Positions 34,065 to 42,801 of a DNA stretch of 64,000 nt are shown here, piece after piece. Position 1 is the stretch's first letter. Every line of letters starts with the position of its first letter. The DNA lies in assembly GCA_900753715.1 (NCBI GenBank), contig CAAEAE010000051.1:30475-94474 (forward strand), in the 5' to 3' direction. This stretch comes from an uncultured Roseburia sp. Its GTDB lineage: Bacteria; Bacillota_A; Clostridia; Lachnospirales; Lachnospiraceae. The position numbers were made by a program, and so were the translations under genes. The notes under the pieces were generated by a model that was given only the letters and a program-made list of their open reading frames with translations, had not been told where the DNA came from and did not search any database.

Positions 34065-35729
34065 TTATACTTCCATGATAATTGGCATAATCATCGGTCT
34101 TCTCTTGGTCTCTTTCCATACGAAATCACCAAGGGAATCTTTTATCTCATTTTTAATCTTGCCCCAGTCTGTAATATTCTTGTCCATGCAGTACTGCATC
34201 TTGTCCTCTAACAGCTTCTTTGCTTCTTCCATCAGACTCTCTGCACCGCGCACATACACAAATCCACGAGACACGATGTCCGGTCCCGCAAGCACCTGTC
34301 CGGAACCACTCTCCAGTGTCAAAACTACAATAATAATTCCATCTTCCGCAAGATGCTGTCTGTCACGAAGTACGATATTTCCGACATCACCGACACCAAG
34401 ACCGTCTACCATGATATCGCCGACATGAACCTTTCCGGTCACTGCTGCGCTCTCATCATCAAGTTCTAAAACATCGCCGGAAGAAAGAATAAAGATGTTG
34501 TCCTTCGGGATGCCAAGCTCTTCTGCCACTCTCGCCTGTGCAATCAGGTGACGGTACTCACCATGTACCGGGATTGCATATTTCGGGCGAACCAGGGAAT
34601 AAATCAGCTTGATTTCTTCCTGGCAGGCATGACCGGATACGTGTACATCCTGGAAAATAACATGTGCACCTTTCATCGAAAGCTCATTGATGATACGGGA
34701 AACTGCTTTTTCATTTCCCGGAATCGGGTTGGAGCTTAATACAATCGTATCATTTGGTTTAATTACAACCTTCTTGTGGATGCCGGATGCCATACGGGAC
34801 AGCGCCGCCATATTCTCACCCTGGCTTCCGGTCGTAATCAATACCGTCTGCTCGTCCGGGTAACGCTTTAATTCTTCAATATCAATTAAGGTATTATCCG
34901 GAATACTGATATAGCCAAGCTCGGATGCAATTCCGATGATATTGACCATGCTGCGACCCTCTACGCCTACTTTTCTTCCGTGGCGGTATGCAGTATTGAT
35001 AATCTGCTGCACACGGTCTACGTTTGACGCAAATGTTGCAATGATAATTCGACGGTTTTTGTTGTTTGCAAAAATCTCATCAAATGTGCGTCCTACGGTC
35101 TTTTCTGACATGGTAAAGCCCGGGCGCTCTGCATTGGTACTGTCGCACATAAGTGCAAGTACACCTTTCTTGCCGATTTCCCCAAGACGCTGTAAATCAA
35201 TCGCATCTCCGAATACAGGCGTATAATCTACTTTAAAGTCTCCGGTGTGAACCACGGTTCCTGCCGGGGAATAGATTGCAAGTGCTGCTGCATCCTGGAT
35301 GCTGTGGTTTGTTCTGATAAACTCTACACGGAAGCATCCCAAATTGATATGTTGTCCATATTTGACAACCTTGCGTTTTACCTTGGTGAGCATATTGTGC
35401 TCTCTTAATTTGTGCTCAATAATTCCGATAGTAAGTTTTGTCGCATAAATCGGCACATTGATGTCACGAAGAATATATGGGATTGCTCCGATATGATCCT
35501 CATGTCCGTGGGTGATAAAAAATCCCTTTACACGATCAATATTGTCCTTAAGATATGTCACATCCGGGATGACAAGGTCGATTCCGTACATATCATCCTC
35601 CGGGAAGGACAGACCGCAGTCCACCACAATAATACTGTCTTCATACTCAAAGGCAGTAATGTTCATTCCAATCTGCTCAAGACCACCCAATGGGATAATC
35701 TTCAGCTTTGAAGTTTTTTCTTTTTTCAA
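34065..35729 (-). CDS. rnj: Ribonuclease J
   Basis: Metallo-beta-lactamase/beta-CASP ribonuclease with 5'-exonuclease and endonuclease activity in RNA decay. The 554 aa contain FITHGHEDHIGAIPY (metal motif 2), RTNHSIQDAAALAI, TGDFKVDYTP (Asp), the beta-CASP region with STNAERPGFTMSE, and VHVSGHACQEE and VHGEYRHL near the end of the catalytic part, followed by a C-terminal domain. I start it at TTG 35729, which has GGAGG 7 nt upstream; the frame extends to 35804 through intergenic sequence. It lies between DUF1292 (49 nt) and the MltG-like gene (17 nt), probably in the ireB operon. RNase J1 versus J2 identity is not resolved. Confidence 0.94.
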   Translation of the reverse strand: MKKEKTSKLKIIPLGGLEQIGMNITAFEYEDSIIVVDCGLSFPEDDMYGIDLVIPDVTYLKDNIDRVKGFFITHGHEDHIGAIPYILRDINVPIYATKLTIGIIEHKLREHNMLTKVKRKVVKYGQHINLGCFRVEFIRTNHSIQDAAALAIYSPAGTVVHTGDFKVDYTPVFGDAIDLQRLGEIGKKGVLALMCDSTNAERPGFTMSEKTVGRTFDEIFANNKNRRIIIATFASNVDRVQQIINTAYRHGRKVGVEGRSMVNIIGIASELGYISIPDNTLIDIEELKRYPDEQTVLITTGSQGENMAALSRMASGIHKKVVIKPNDTIVLSSNPIPGNEKAVSRIINELSMKGAHVIFQDVHVSGHACQEEIKLIYSLVRPKYAIPVHGEYRHLIAQARVAEELGIPKDNIFILSSGDVLELDDESAAVTGKVHVGDIMVDGLGVGDVGNIVLRDRQHLAEDGIIIVVLTLESGSGQVLAGPDIVSRGFVYVRGAESLMEEAKKLLEDKMQYCMDKNITDWGKIKNEIKDSLGDFVWKETKRRPMIMPIIMEV

Positions 35730-35778
35730 AATATTACCTCCGTCTTGTTTTATTTCCGTTCTGATTTTTCGTTCTTTT

Positions 35779-36036
35779 TTAGTACTCAATATCGGCGTCC
35801 TCAATCAATTCCGCAAATATTTTTCCGATGGCAGTAAGTTCTGCTTCCTCTTCTACCAGTTCATATATCACATCATCCTCTTTGTCTGCGATTTCGCGCA
35901 GAATGTATGCATCACTGTCTCCGTCCTCTTCTTCGGTCACAAGAAGATATTTCTGACCGTTTAACTGTGTCTCCTCCACAACAAAAAATTCAATTTCTTC
36001 GTTTGTGTCCGGGTCCACAAAAATTACTTTTTCCAT
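35779..36036 (-). CDS. DUF1292 family protein (YrzB-like)
   Basis: 85 aa, very acidic. The DUF1292 pattern is clear: IFVDPDTNEEIEFFVVEETQLNGQKYLLV and DAYILREIADKEDDVIYELVEEEAELTAIGKIF. No known function. In Bacillus the homologue yrzB follows yrrK (ruvX) and yrzL (ireB), the same order as here, with only 12 nt after ruvX. Conserved linkage suggests a shared housekeeping role. Confidence 0.9.
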   Translation of the reverse strand: MEKVIFVDPDTNEEIEFFVVEETQLNGQKYLLVTEEEDGDSDAYILREIADKEDDVIYELVEEEAELTAIGKIFAELIEDADIEY

Positions 36037-36048
36037 ATATACTCCTAT

Positions 36049-36501
36049 CTACTCTCCCACTTCATTACTTTCATCCTTATGCAATGCGAGATAATCCAAA
36101 TATCCCTGTAATATAAAAACTGCGGCAATCTCATCCACATAGCTTTTGCGGTCCTCGCGTCTTATTCCCGCTTCCATCATGTAATTGTCAGCAGCTACAG
36201 TTGTAAGCCGTTCGTCCCAAAGTATTACCGGAAGTCCGGTGCGCCGCTCTAACATCTCTTTAAATTCCTTTGTTTTCTCGCAGCGTTCTCCTTCAGTATT
36301 GTTCATATTCTTCGGATAGCCTAACACAATCCGGTCTGCCTCATACTCTGAAACAAGGCTCTCAATCCGTGCAAGTGTCTGCCGAAGCTTGTTCGGCGAC
36401 TGTCTCCGCACAATCTCAACTCCCTGCGCAGTAAGCAAAAGCCCGTCACTGACAGCAACTCCCACCGTCTTCGAGCCAAAATCCAATCCTAAAATTCGCA
36501 T
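36049..36501 (-). CDS. ruvX: Putative Holliday junction resolvase / pre-16S rRNA nuclease RuvX (YqgF)
   Basis: RNase H-fold nuclease of 150 aa. Seen: [18 protein letters not shown] with the first catalytic Asp, [25 protein letters not shown], and [42 protein letters not shown] C-terminal region containing the remaining acidic residues. In E. coli YqgF matures 16S rRNA; Holliday junction resolution has been reported for other members. It lies in the conserved ireB-ruvX-DUF1292 trio. Confidence 0.93.
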   Translation of the reverse strand: MRILGLDFGSKTVGVAVSDGLLLTAQGVEIVRRQSPNKLRQTLARIESLVSEYEADRIVLGYPKNMNNTEGERCEKTKEFKEMLERRTGLPVILWDERLTTVAADNYMMEAGIRREDRKSYVDEIAAVFILQGYLDYLALHKDESNEVGE

Positions 36502-36537
36502 AAAAAACCTTTCATAACAGTCCCCTGTTACCTAATA

Positions 36538-36801
36538 CTAAGCCCACTTGTTATTTCTGATGTATGCCTTTAGCACTTCTTCCACCAGTTCGTCACGTTC
36601 AACCTTCATAATCAGGCTTCTTGCATTATTATGGCTGGTGATATAAGTCGGATCTCCAGACATAATATATCCAACAATCTGATTGACCGGATTATAACCT
36701 TTCTCACTGAGCGCATGATATACGATTTCAAGCACATCGCTCACTCGTAATTCCGGTTCCTTTTCTACTTTAAAATATTGTGTATGATTGATATTCTGCA
36801 T
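36538..36801 (-). CDS. ireB: IreB family regulatory phosphoprotein (DUF965)
   Basis: 87 aa; the family core [23 protein letters not shown] and [24 protein letters not shown] is diagnostic. In Enterococcus faecalis, IreB is phosphorylated by the PASTA kinase IreK on N-terminal threonines and limits cephalosporin resistance; here Thr7 (NINHTQYF) is the only N-terminal candidate. ATG 36801 with AAGGG about 11 nt upstream; GTG 36810 is an alternative. First gene of a long operon reaching the lactonase. Confidence 0.92.
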   Translation of the reverse strand: MQNINHTQYFKVEKEPELRVSDVLEIVYHALSEKGYNPVNQIVGYIMSGDPTYITSHNNARSLIMKVERDELVEEVLKAYIRNNKWA

Positions 36802-36845
36802 CACTGTCACGCCCTTATACCTGCTAAATACGCATTGCTTATTTT

Positions 36846-36874
36846 ATTTTAATATAGATTGTCCTAAAATTCAA
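36846..36874 (-). promoter_or_regulatory. Promoter of the ireB-to-lactonase operon
   Basis: Minus strand TTGAAT (complement 36869-36874), 17-nt spacer, TAAAAT (complement 36846-36851), between mtaB and ireB. Confidence 0.7.
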
Positions 36875-36904
36875 CCACTATTTCCAAACCATTCCAATAC
36901 CACT

Positions 36905-38218
36905 TTATGAAATCTCGTAAACTGCACCGTCAAGACAGCCTTTTACAATCCCTGTATGGAAACGGTTGGTAAGGTCCTCTGTCGTCTCATACGCAACCTT
37001 GACATATTCCTTTGTGAAACCCACAAAATAGGTTTTTCCACCGATAACCGCTGTCTCTTCCATCAAGGCTGTTGTCTCTGTTCCGACATAATACTCTCTG
37101 AATTCTTCAGACATTCTCTGTTCTAAAGCAATGAGCTTTGCGCTGCGTGCCGTCTTTTGTTCCTCCGGTATCTGAAGCGGCATTTCTGCTGCCTTTGTTC
37201 CTGCTCTCTTGGAGTATTTAAAAATGTGCATTTCATAAAATCCGATTTTCTCAAGATAACGCTCTGTTGTTTTAAACTCTTCCTCCGTCTCCCCCGGAAA
37301 TCCAACGATGACGTCCGTCGTGATTGCCGGATGTTTAAAATACTTCCGGAGAATGTTACAGCCCGCTTCATATTCTGCAGTATCATACCGGCGGTTCATG
37401 CGCTCTAACACGGAATCACAGCCGCTCTGTAAGGACAGATGAAAATGCGGACAGATTTTTCCCATGGAAGAAAGTTTTTCTGCAAATTCTTCTGTCACAA
37501 TCCTTGGCTCTAAGCTGCCGAGTCTGATTCTTTCGATTCCTTCTACCTCATGCACTAACTCTATCAGATGTAACAGGTTATCTCCCGTGTCCACTCCATA
37601 GGAACTCAAATGGATTCCGGTGAGTACCACCTCTTTATAGCCTTTTGCAGCAAGTCCCCGGATTTCTGCAAGCACGTCATCAGCCTTTCTGCTTCGCACC
37701 CTTCCCCTTGCAAATGGAATGATACAGTAGGTGCAGAACTGGTTACAGCCGTCCTGTACCTTGATAAATGCTCTTGTATGCTCTGCGGTACGGCTTAAGG
37801 TCAGTTCTTCATATTCCTGTTTCTCGTGATTAATATCTGCAACAGACGCCTCTTTGGAATGTGTGCGTTCAAATTCTTCCAAAAGCCCTGCAAGCTCATG
37901 TTTTTTATTATTTCCAATCACGATATCCACGGTGCCGTCTTCTAAGATTTCTGTCTCCCTGGTCTGCACATAACAGCCTGCCGCTACGACGACCGCTTCC
38001 GGATTCATCTTTCTGGCGCGGTGAATCATCTGTCTTGACTTGCGGTCTGCAATATTGGTAACCGAGCAGGTGTTAATCACATAGACCTCCGCCTCCTCGG
38101 AAAACGGTACAATTTCGTATCCGGCTTCTTCAAGGCACTGCTGCATTGCCTCGGTCTCATAAGCATTTACTTTACAGCCCAGATTATGCAAAGCTGCCCT
38201 CTTCTTTTTATTTTCCAA
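36905..38218 (-). CDS. mtaB: tRNA (N6-L-threonylcarbamoyladenosine(37)-C2)-methylthiotransferase MtaB
   Basis: Radical-SAM methylthiotransferase making ms2t6A37 in tRNA. The 437 aa show the UPF0004 domain (HNLGCKVNAYETEAM, YVINTCSVTNIADRKSRQ, VVAAGCYVQTR; three cluster-binding Cys), the radical-SAM motif CNQFCTYCIIPFARG, and a C-terminal TRAM domain. The start is TTG 38218 because the family N-terminal strand begins there; the nearest AGGAG is about 14 nt upstream, which is unusually far. A TTG nine codons in has a better-placed AGAGG but would remove the first strand. Diverges from the HPr-like gene. Confidence 0.92.
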   Translation of the reverse strand: MENKKKRAALHNLGCKVNAYETEAMQQCLEEAGYEIVPFSEEAEVYVINTCSVTNIADRKSRQMIHRARKMNPEAVVVAAGCYVQTRETEILEDGTVDIVIGNNKKHELAGLLEEFERTHSKEASVADINHEKQEYEELTLSRTAEHTRAFIKVQDGCNQFCTYCIIPFARGRVRSRKADDVLAEIRGLAAKGYKEVVLTGIHLSSYGVDTGDNLLHLIELVHEVEGIERIRLGSLEPRIVTEEFAEKLSSMGKICPHFHLSLQSGCDSVLERMNRRYDTAEYEAGCNILRKYFKHPAITTDVIVGFPGETEEEFKTTERYLEKIGFYEMHIFKYSKRAGTKAAEMPLQIPEEQKTARSAKLIALEQRMSEEFREYYVGTETTALMEETAVIGGKTYFVGFTKEYVKVAYETTEDLTNRFHTGIVKGCLDGAVYEIS

Positions 38219-38258
38219 TTTTTCTTATTATTCTCCTATTCTAAACACGTATTTTGGG

Positions 38259-38287
38259 TTGACTTTTTCCTCAAAAACCATTACTAT
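38259..38287 (+). promoter_or_regulatory. Promoter of the HPr-like gene
   Basis: TTGACT (38259-38264), 17-nt spacer, TACTAT (38282-38287); ribosome binding site AAGGAGG at 38314-38320. Confidence 0.8.
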
Positions 38288-38329
38288 TAAGCTAGACTTG
38301 AACAGTAAATTCTAAGGAGGTTTTTCACT

Positions 38330-38560
38330 ATGAAAACAGTACAGATTTCTTTAAATTCCATCGACAAGGTAAAATCCTTCGTAAATGCAATTACCCAGTA
38401 CGAATTTGATTTCGATTTAATCTCTGGTAGATATGTCATTGATGCAAAATCTATCATGGGTATCTTCAGTTTAGATTTATCTAAACCAATTGACCTTGCA
38501 ATTCATGCAGAGAACAACCTTGATGAGATTATGGAAACTTTAAAGCCATACTTAATCTAA
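38330..38560 (+). CDS. HPr-like protein lacking the phosphorylatable histidine
   Basis: 76 aa with the HPr fold signature in the second half: GRYVIDAKSIMGIFSLDLSKPIDLAIHAENNLDEIMETL, where Ser41 lies where HPr Ser46 is phosphorylated by HPr kinase. The first half lacks GLHARPA; the corresponding positions read NSIDKVKSFVNA, so there is no His15 and PTS phosphotransfer is impossible. This recalls Crh of Bacillus, which keeps only the Ser site and acts as CcpA cofactor. Whether it does so here is inference. Monocistronic, with a strong promoter, a near-perfect ribosome binding site and a terminator, so probably highly expressed. Confidence 0.8.
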   Translation: MKTVQISLNSIDKVKSFVNAITQYEFDFDLISGRYVIDAKSIMGIFSLDLSKPIDLAIHAENNLDEIMETLKPYLI

Positions 38561-38574
38561 TTCGTGTGACTTTA

Positions 38575-38611
38575 GACAGCGAGCAGGATTTCCTGCTCGC
38601 TGTTTTTTGTG
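38575..38611 (+). terminator. Terminator of the HPr-like gene
   Basis: ACAGCGAGCAGGA and TCCTGCTCGCTGT form a perfect stem with a 3-4 nt loop, followed by T6 on the plus strand. Confidence 0.92.
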
Positions 38612-38617
38612 TAGCTC

Positions 38618-38641
38618 GCGGAGAAGAAGTTTATGCTCCGC
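38618..38641. repeat. Copy 2 of the 24-nt hairpin repeat
   Basis: GCGGAGAAGAAGTTT is identical to copy 1 (2549-2572) and, as there, starts about 8-12 nt after a terminator T-run and near the 3' end of a convergent gene (thiI). The right arm here is ATGCTCCGC. A CGCACACA sequence follows, recalling CGCACACTTG near copy 1. Confidence 0.6.
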
Positions 38642-38663
38642 CACCGCCCGCACACACACTTTT

Positions 38664-39845
38664 TTATGGCTCTACGTGAATCACTTCTACCGTGTCGATT
38701 GCTTCCTGCATCAGCGCGTCAATCTTCTCCGCGAGTTTCTTTTCATCGTTATGGATGACATTGAGGCTTGGCTTTGTCACCGGATGTTTTGCTACAAATA
38801 TCGTACAGCAGTCTTCATATGGCAGAATCGATGTCTCATACGCATCAATTTTTTCCGATATCTCAATAATCTCCTGCTTGTCAAATCCAATTAACGGACG
38901 GTATACCGGCATCGTGCACACTTCATTGGTAGCTGCAAGTGACTGCATCGTCTGGCTTGCCACCTGACCGATGCTCTCTCCGGTAATTAATCCGAGACAC
39001 TTGTTCTCTGTTGCAAAATGCTCTGCCAGTTTCATCATATAACGGCGCATGATAATCGTTAATTCCTCATGCGGACACTGGTCATAGATGTAAAGCTGGA
39101 TATCCGTGAAATTCACCACATGCAGATTAATCGGACCGGTGTAGCGGGAAATAATCTTTGCAAGGTCCACAACCTTCTGTTTTGCACGCTCGGAAGTGTA
39201 AGGCGGTGCATGGAAATAAGTCGCGTCAATCGCAACACCCCTCTTGGCAATCATGTAACCTGCAACCGGGCTGTCAATTCCGCCGGACAGTAACAGCATC
39301 GCCTTTCCGTTGGTTCCAACCGGCATACCACCCGGTCCCGGAATAATGGTGGAATATACGTTAATCTGGTTGCGGATTTCAATGTTAATCATCACATCCG
39401 GCTTATGAACATCAACAGATGTCTCCGGGAATGCATCTAAGATACGCTCGCCCATCTGTGCATTGATTTCCATGGACTCAAGCGGATAATTTTTTCTGGC
39501 ACGGCGTGCATTGACTTTAAACGTAAAATGCTTGTCCGGGTATACCGTATCAATATAATGGATGACTTCCTCTGCCAGGCGGTCAAATCCCTCATCCTCA
39601 AGCAATACAACCGGACAGATTCCAACGATTCCGAACACACACTTTAAAGCGGCAATCGTCTCGTCATAATCATACTCGCCCTCTGTCTCCACATAAATTC
39701 TTCCCTGTTCCTTGCGGACACGGAATTTTCCGTCCACTTTTTTTAAGGCTTTCACAATCTGTGCCACCAGCGCATCCTCAAACAGATAACGGTTCTTTCC
39801 TTTGATGGCAATTTCTGCATATTTAATTAAAAATGACTGATACAT
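38664..39845 (-). CDS. thiI: tRNA uracil 4-sulfurtransferase ThiI
   Basis: Adenylates U8 of tRNA and inserts sulfur to form s4U; also used in thiamine synthesis in some bacteria. The 393 aa show the ferredoxin-like and THUMP domains (about 1-165; IKYAEIAIKGKNR, VRKEQGRIYVETEGEYD) and a PP-loop pyrophosphatase domain with LLSGGIDSPVAGYMIAKRG. There is no C-terminal rhodanese domain, so it is the short Bacillus type that takes sulfur from a dedicated cysteine desulfurase, encoded immediately upstream (4 nt). ATG 39845 has AAAGGG; the longer frame to 39941 reads back through the desulfurase gene end. Confidence 0.95.
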   Translation of the reverse strand: MYQSFLIKYAEIAIKGKNRYLFEDALVAQIVKALKKVDGKFRVRKEQGRIYVETEGEYDYDETIAALKCVFGIVGICPVVLLEDEGFDRLAEEVIHYIDTVYPDKHFTFKVNARRARKNYPLESMEINAQMGERILDAFPETSVDVHKPDVMINIEIRNQINVYSTIIPGPGGMPVGTNGKAMLLLSGGIDSPVAGYMIAKRGVAIDATYFHAPPYTSERAKQKVVDLAKIISRYTGPINLHVVNFTDIQLYIYDQCPHEELTIIMRRYMMKLAEHFATENKCLGLITGESIGQVASQTMQSLAATNEVCTMPVYRPLIGFDKQEIIEISEKIDAYETSILPYEDCCTIFVAKHPVTKPSLNVIHNDEKKLAEKIDALMQEAIDTVEVIHVEP

Positions 39846-39849
39846 AGTT

Positions 39850-41007
39850 TTATCCCTTTCTCCGATAGCGCCGCAGTCTTGGCACTGCCTCCTGCATTGC
39901 CGCAATCGCATAATCGATTTCTTCCATGGTGGTATTGACACAAAAACTGAAACGGATGGTCGAATCCAACAGCTCTTTTGGCAGTCCGATGCTCTTTAAC
40001 GTGCTGCTCACGGACGGTTTGTTCGAGGAACAGGCACTTCCTGCCGATACATAAATCTGCTTTTCTTCCAATGTATGAAGCATGACCTCACTGCGGACAC
40101 CGTCCACGCTCACGCTCACAATCTGGGGTGCCGAATCTCTGCCCGTGCAACCGTTTACCGTCACGCCTTCCATCTTTGTCACTTCTTCAACAAAGTGTTC
40201 TTTTAAGGCGTACATCCGCTCTATTTTCTCATCAAAATTTTCGTAAATTTCCGTTGCTGCTTCGCCTAACGCTGCCACGCCCGGCACATTTTCGGTTCCG
40301 GAACGCATCCCTTTCTGCTGTCCACCGCCGTAAATAATCGGTTTGATTTTGACCTTGTCACGGATATAGAGAAATCCGGTGCCCTTTGGTGCATGAATCT
40401 TATGCCCACTGACCGAAAGGAGGTCAATTCCAAGCTTTTTCGGATAAATCCGGTATTTTCCATATGCCTGAATGGCATCCACATGGAAAATGGTGTTCGG
40501 ATTCTTTTCTTTGATAATCTTTGCTGCTTCTGCAACCGGCTCTACCGCTCCGATTTCATTGTTTACCATCATGATGGAAACAAGAATCGTATCCTCTCCG
40601 ACTGCATCCCGTAATTCCTCAAGTGAAATGTGTCCGTTCTTATCTACTGAGAGTTTTGTAATCTGGAATCCCTGTTCTTTTAAGAATTCAAGCGGTGCCG
40701 CAATCGATGCATGCTCAATTTCTGTCGTAATGATATGGTTTCCCGCACGGCGGTTTGCGAGTGCCGTACCGATTAACGCCATATTATTGGACTCTGTTCC
40801 GCCTGAGGTAAAAAGAATTTCCTTTTCTTCCGCCTTTAACGTTTTTGCGATATTGCTTTTTGCTTCTTTGATATATTCTTCCGCTGTGACACCCATGCCA
40901 TGCAAAGAGGACGGGTTGCCGAAATCCTGCATTAAAATCTGAACCATCAGGTCTTTGGCACGCTCACTGCAGCGCGTCGTCGCGGAATTGTCAAGATATG
41001 CTAACAT
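39850..41007 (-). CDS. Cysteine desulfurase (NifS/IscS-like), partner of ThiI
   Basis: PLP enzyme releasing sulfur from cysteine, 385 aa. Seen: AYLDNSATTRCSE, FTSGGTESNNMALIG, the PLP Lys in SVSGHKIHAPKGTG, and the persulfide Cys in VSAGSACSSNKPS. ATG 41007 with GAGGAAG upstream. Because thiI starts 4 nt after its stop, it most likely is the dedicated sulfur donor for tRNA thiolation (NifZ of Bacillus) rather than the Fe-S assembly desulfurase of a suf operon. Confidence 0.94.
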   Translation of the reverse strand: MLAYLDNSATTRCSERAKDLMVQILMQDFGNPSSLHGMGVTAEEYIKEAKSNIAKTLKAEEKEILFTSGGTESNNMALIGTALANRRAGNHIITTEIEHASIAAPLEFLKEQGFQITKLSVDKNGHISLEELRDAVGEDTILVSIMMVNNEIGAVEPVAEAAKIIKEKNPNTIFHVDAIQAYGKYRIYPKKLGIDLLSVSGHKIHAPKGTGFLYIRDKVKIKPIIYGGGQQKGMRSGTENVPGVAALGEAATEIYENFDEKIERMYALKEHFVEEVTKMEGVTVNGCTGRDSAPQIVSVSVDGVRSEVMLHTLEEKQIYVSAGSACSSNKPSVSSTLKSIGLPKELLDSTIRFSFCVNTTMEEIDYAIAAMQEAVPRLRRYRRKG

Positions 41008-41022
41008 ATACTTCCTCGTTTC

Positions 41023-41763
41023 CTACGCATCTGTTTCCAGTGCATAAATTAAAAATGCCAGTGTGGTAAATCCTGCCGTCTCTGTGCGCAGAATCCGGTT
41101 TCCAAGTGAAATCAGCTTTAATTCTTCCGCCTGTACTGCCGCAATCTCCTCCGGTGCAAAACCGCCCTCCGGACCAACCCAGATTCCAACGGTCTGCCCC
41201 GGCAAAATCCCGGAAACCGCTTCCCTGGTGGCTTCCATGCCACGCTCATTCTCATAGGGCACAAGTCTCACATCAAGTTCTTTCATCCGTGTGACTGCCT
41301 CTTTCCAGGTGATGGGAGATTGTACCGTGGGAATTAAGCTTCGTTTTGCCTGCTTTGCCGCACTTTTGGCAATCTCCTGCCAGCGCGTGGTCTTCGCCTG
41401 TGCTTTCTTTTCGTCTAATTTGACAACACAGTTTTTCATTGCAACCGGTATCACCTCATAGACACCCAGTTCCACCGCTTTCTGGATAATCAGCTCCATC
41501 TTGTCATTTTTGGGAAGCCCCTGAAACAGATAGACCTTACACGGAAGCTCTGTTGCAGACATTTCTTCCACTATCTGTGCACGCACAAGCTGCTCTGATA
41601 ATTCCGTAATCGCACAGCGCCAGTTTTTTCCGTTTTCATTTGTCACGCGGATTTCATCGCCCGCCTTCATCCGCAGTACATTGCGGATATGATTGACATC
41701 GCTGCCCTCTATGAAAACCTCGTGTTCTGCCACCTGACCATCTTTTACAAAAAACTGATACAT
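41023..41763 (-). CDS. rsmE: 16S rRNA (uracil(1498)-N(3))-methyltransferase
   Basis: SPOUT-fold methyltransferase of 246 aa. N-terminal PUA-like domain (1-75, EGSDVNHIRNVLRMKAGDEIRV), then the knotted domain with LFQGLPKNDKMELIIQKAVELGV, SAAKQAKRSLIP, WVGPEGGFAPEEI and SLGNRILRTETAGFTTL, which is the SAM-binding knot. It follows prmA by 4 nt, the same pairing as in Bacillus (yqeT-yqeU). Confidence 0.95.
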   Translation of the reverse strand: MYQFFVKDGQVAEHEVFIEGSDVNHIRNVLRMKAGDEIRVTNENGKNWRCAITELSEQLVRAQIVEEMSATELPCKVYLFQGLPKNDKMELIIQKAVELGVYEVIPVAMKNCVVKLDEKKAQAKTTRWQEIAKSAAKQAKRSLIPTVQSPITWKEAVTRMKELDVRLVPYENERGMEATREAVSGILPGQTVGIWVGPEGGFAPEEIAAVQAEELKLISLGNRILRTETAGFTTLAFLIYALETDA

Positions 41764-41767
41764 ATTT

Positions 41768-42751
41768 TTACTTCTTTCTCGCTGTAATGCCTACCCACTC
41801 GCCCTGATGATTTACTTCTACAATTTCAAAGCCTGCTGCTTCTAATGCGGCTTTCACATCATTTTCCTTAAAATCAATGATACCGGATGTGATAAAGTAA
41901 CCGCCGGATTTTAAGCGAGCCGGAATAACCGGTGCCATTGGAATGATGACATCTGCCAGAATATTAGCCACGACAATGTCATATTTTTCTGTTCCGACTT
42001 CTTCCTGAAGCTTTGTATCGTCAATCAGATTTCCAACATAGAAGTTTCCTAAGTTTTCTTCAAGATGGTTGACTTCCATATTTTCACGGGTGGATACCAT
42101 GCAGTCTGGGTCTAAATCTGTTCCCACAACTGCACTCGCGCCCAGTTTTAATGCTACGATGGAAAGAATTCCGCTTCCGCATCCCACATCAAGTACCACC
42201 GGGTTTGGGTTTTCCGGCGTATAAGATTCGTTTCCACGGATATATTTTAAAAGCTGACGGATGCAAAGCTGCGTTGTCTCGTGCTTTCCGGTTCCAAACG
42301 ATACTCCAGGGTCAATCTCGATTAAGAACTTGTCCGCATCCTCCGGTTTTAATTCCTCCCAGGTCGGTTTGATGAGGATGTCATCAATATAAAAGGAGCT
42401 GAAAAACTTCTTCCAGTTGTTAATCCAGTCGAGGTCCTCCGTCTCATCAGAGGTAATGATGCCACTTCCCACATCTACAATTTTGCGCAGCTCCTCAAGA
42501 CCTTTTTTTACTTCCTTTAACAGCTCTGTATGGTCTTCCCCGTCATCTTCAATGTAGAAGCTCACATGACTGGCTCCATCATCCGGCGGGAGCTCCGGCA
42601 AAAAGTCAATGAACATTTCCGCCTGATCTTCTTTGGAAAGCGGGATGTTGTCTTCAATCTCCACGCCTTCGATTCCAAGATCCATCAGCATGGAGCTCAT
42701 ATAGTCCTCCGCTGCCGTTGTAGTCTCTATCGTATATTTATTCCATTTCAT
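41768..42751 (-). CDS. prmA: Ribosomal protein L11 methyltransferase
   Basis: SAM-dependent trimethylation of ribosomal protein L11; 327 aa. Seen: an N-terminal L11-binding domain, DPGVSFGTGKHETTQLC, SAM-binding VLDVGCGSGILSIVALKLGA and IVVANILADVI (N-[IL]-L-A). Full length. Start ATG 42751, ribosome binding site AAAGGA about 14 nt upstream, rather distant. Operon prmA-rsmE; in Bacillus both lie directly after dnaJ, whereas here luxS/mtnN and a GGDEF gene separate them. Confidence 0.95.
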   Translation of the reverse strand: MKWNKYTIETTTAAEDYMSSMLMDLGIEGVEIEDNIPLSKEDQAEMFIDFLPELPPDDGASHVSFYIEDDGEDHTELLKEVKKGLEELRKIVDVGSGIITSDETEDLDWINNWKKFFSSFYIDDILIKPTWEELKPEDADKFLIEIDPGVSFGTGKHETTQLCIRQLLKYIRGNESYTPENPNPVVLDVGCGSGILSIVALKLGASAVVGTDLDPDCMVSTRENMEVNHLEENLGNFYVGNLIDDTKLQEEVGTEKYDIVVANILADVIIPMAPVIPARLKSGGYFITSGIIDFKENDVKAALEAAGFEIVEVNHQGEWVGITARKK

Positions 42752-42801
42752 ACTGCACTACTTATCCTTTCTTTTTTCATCTCCGAACAAACATATCCAA
42801 A

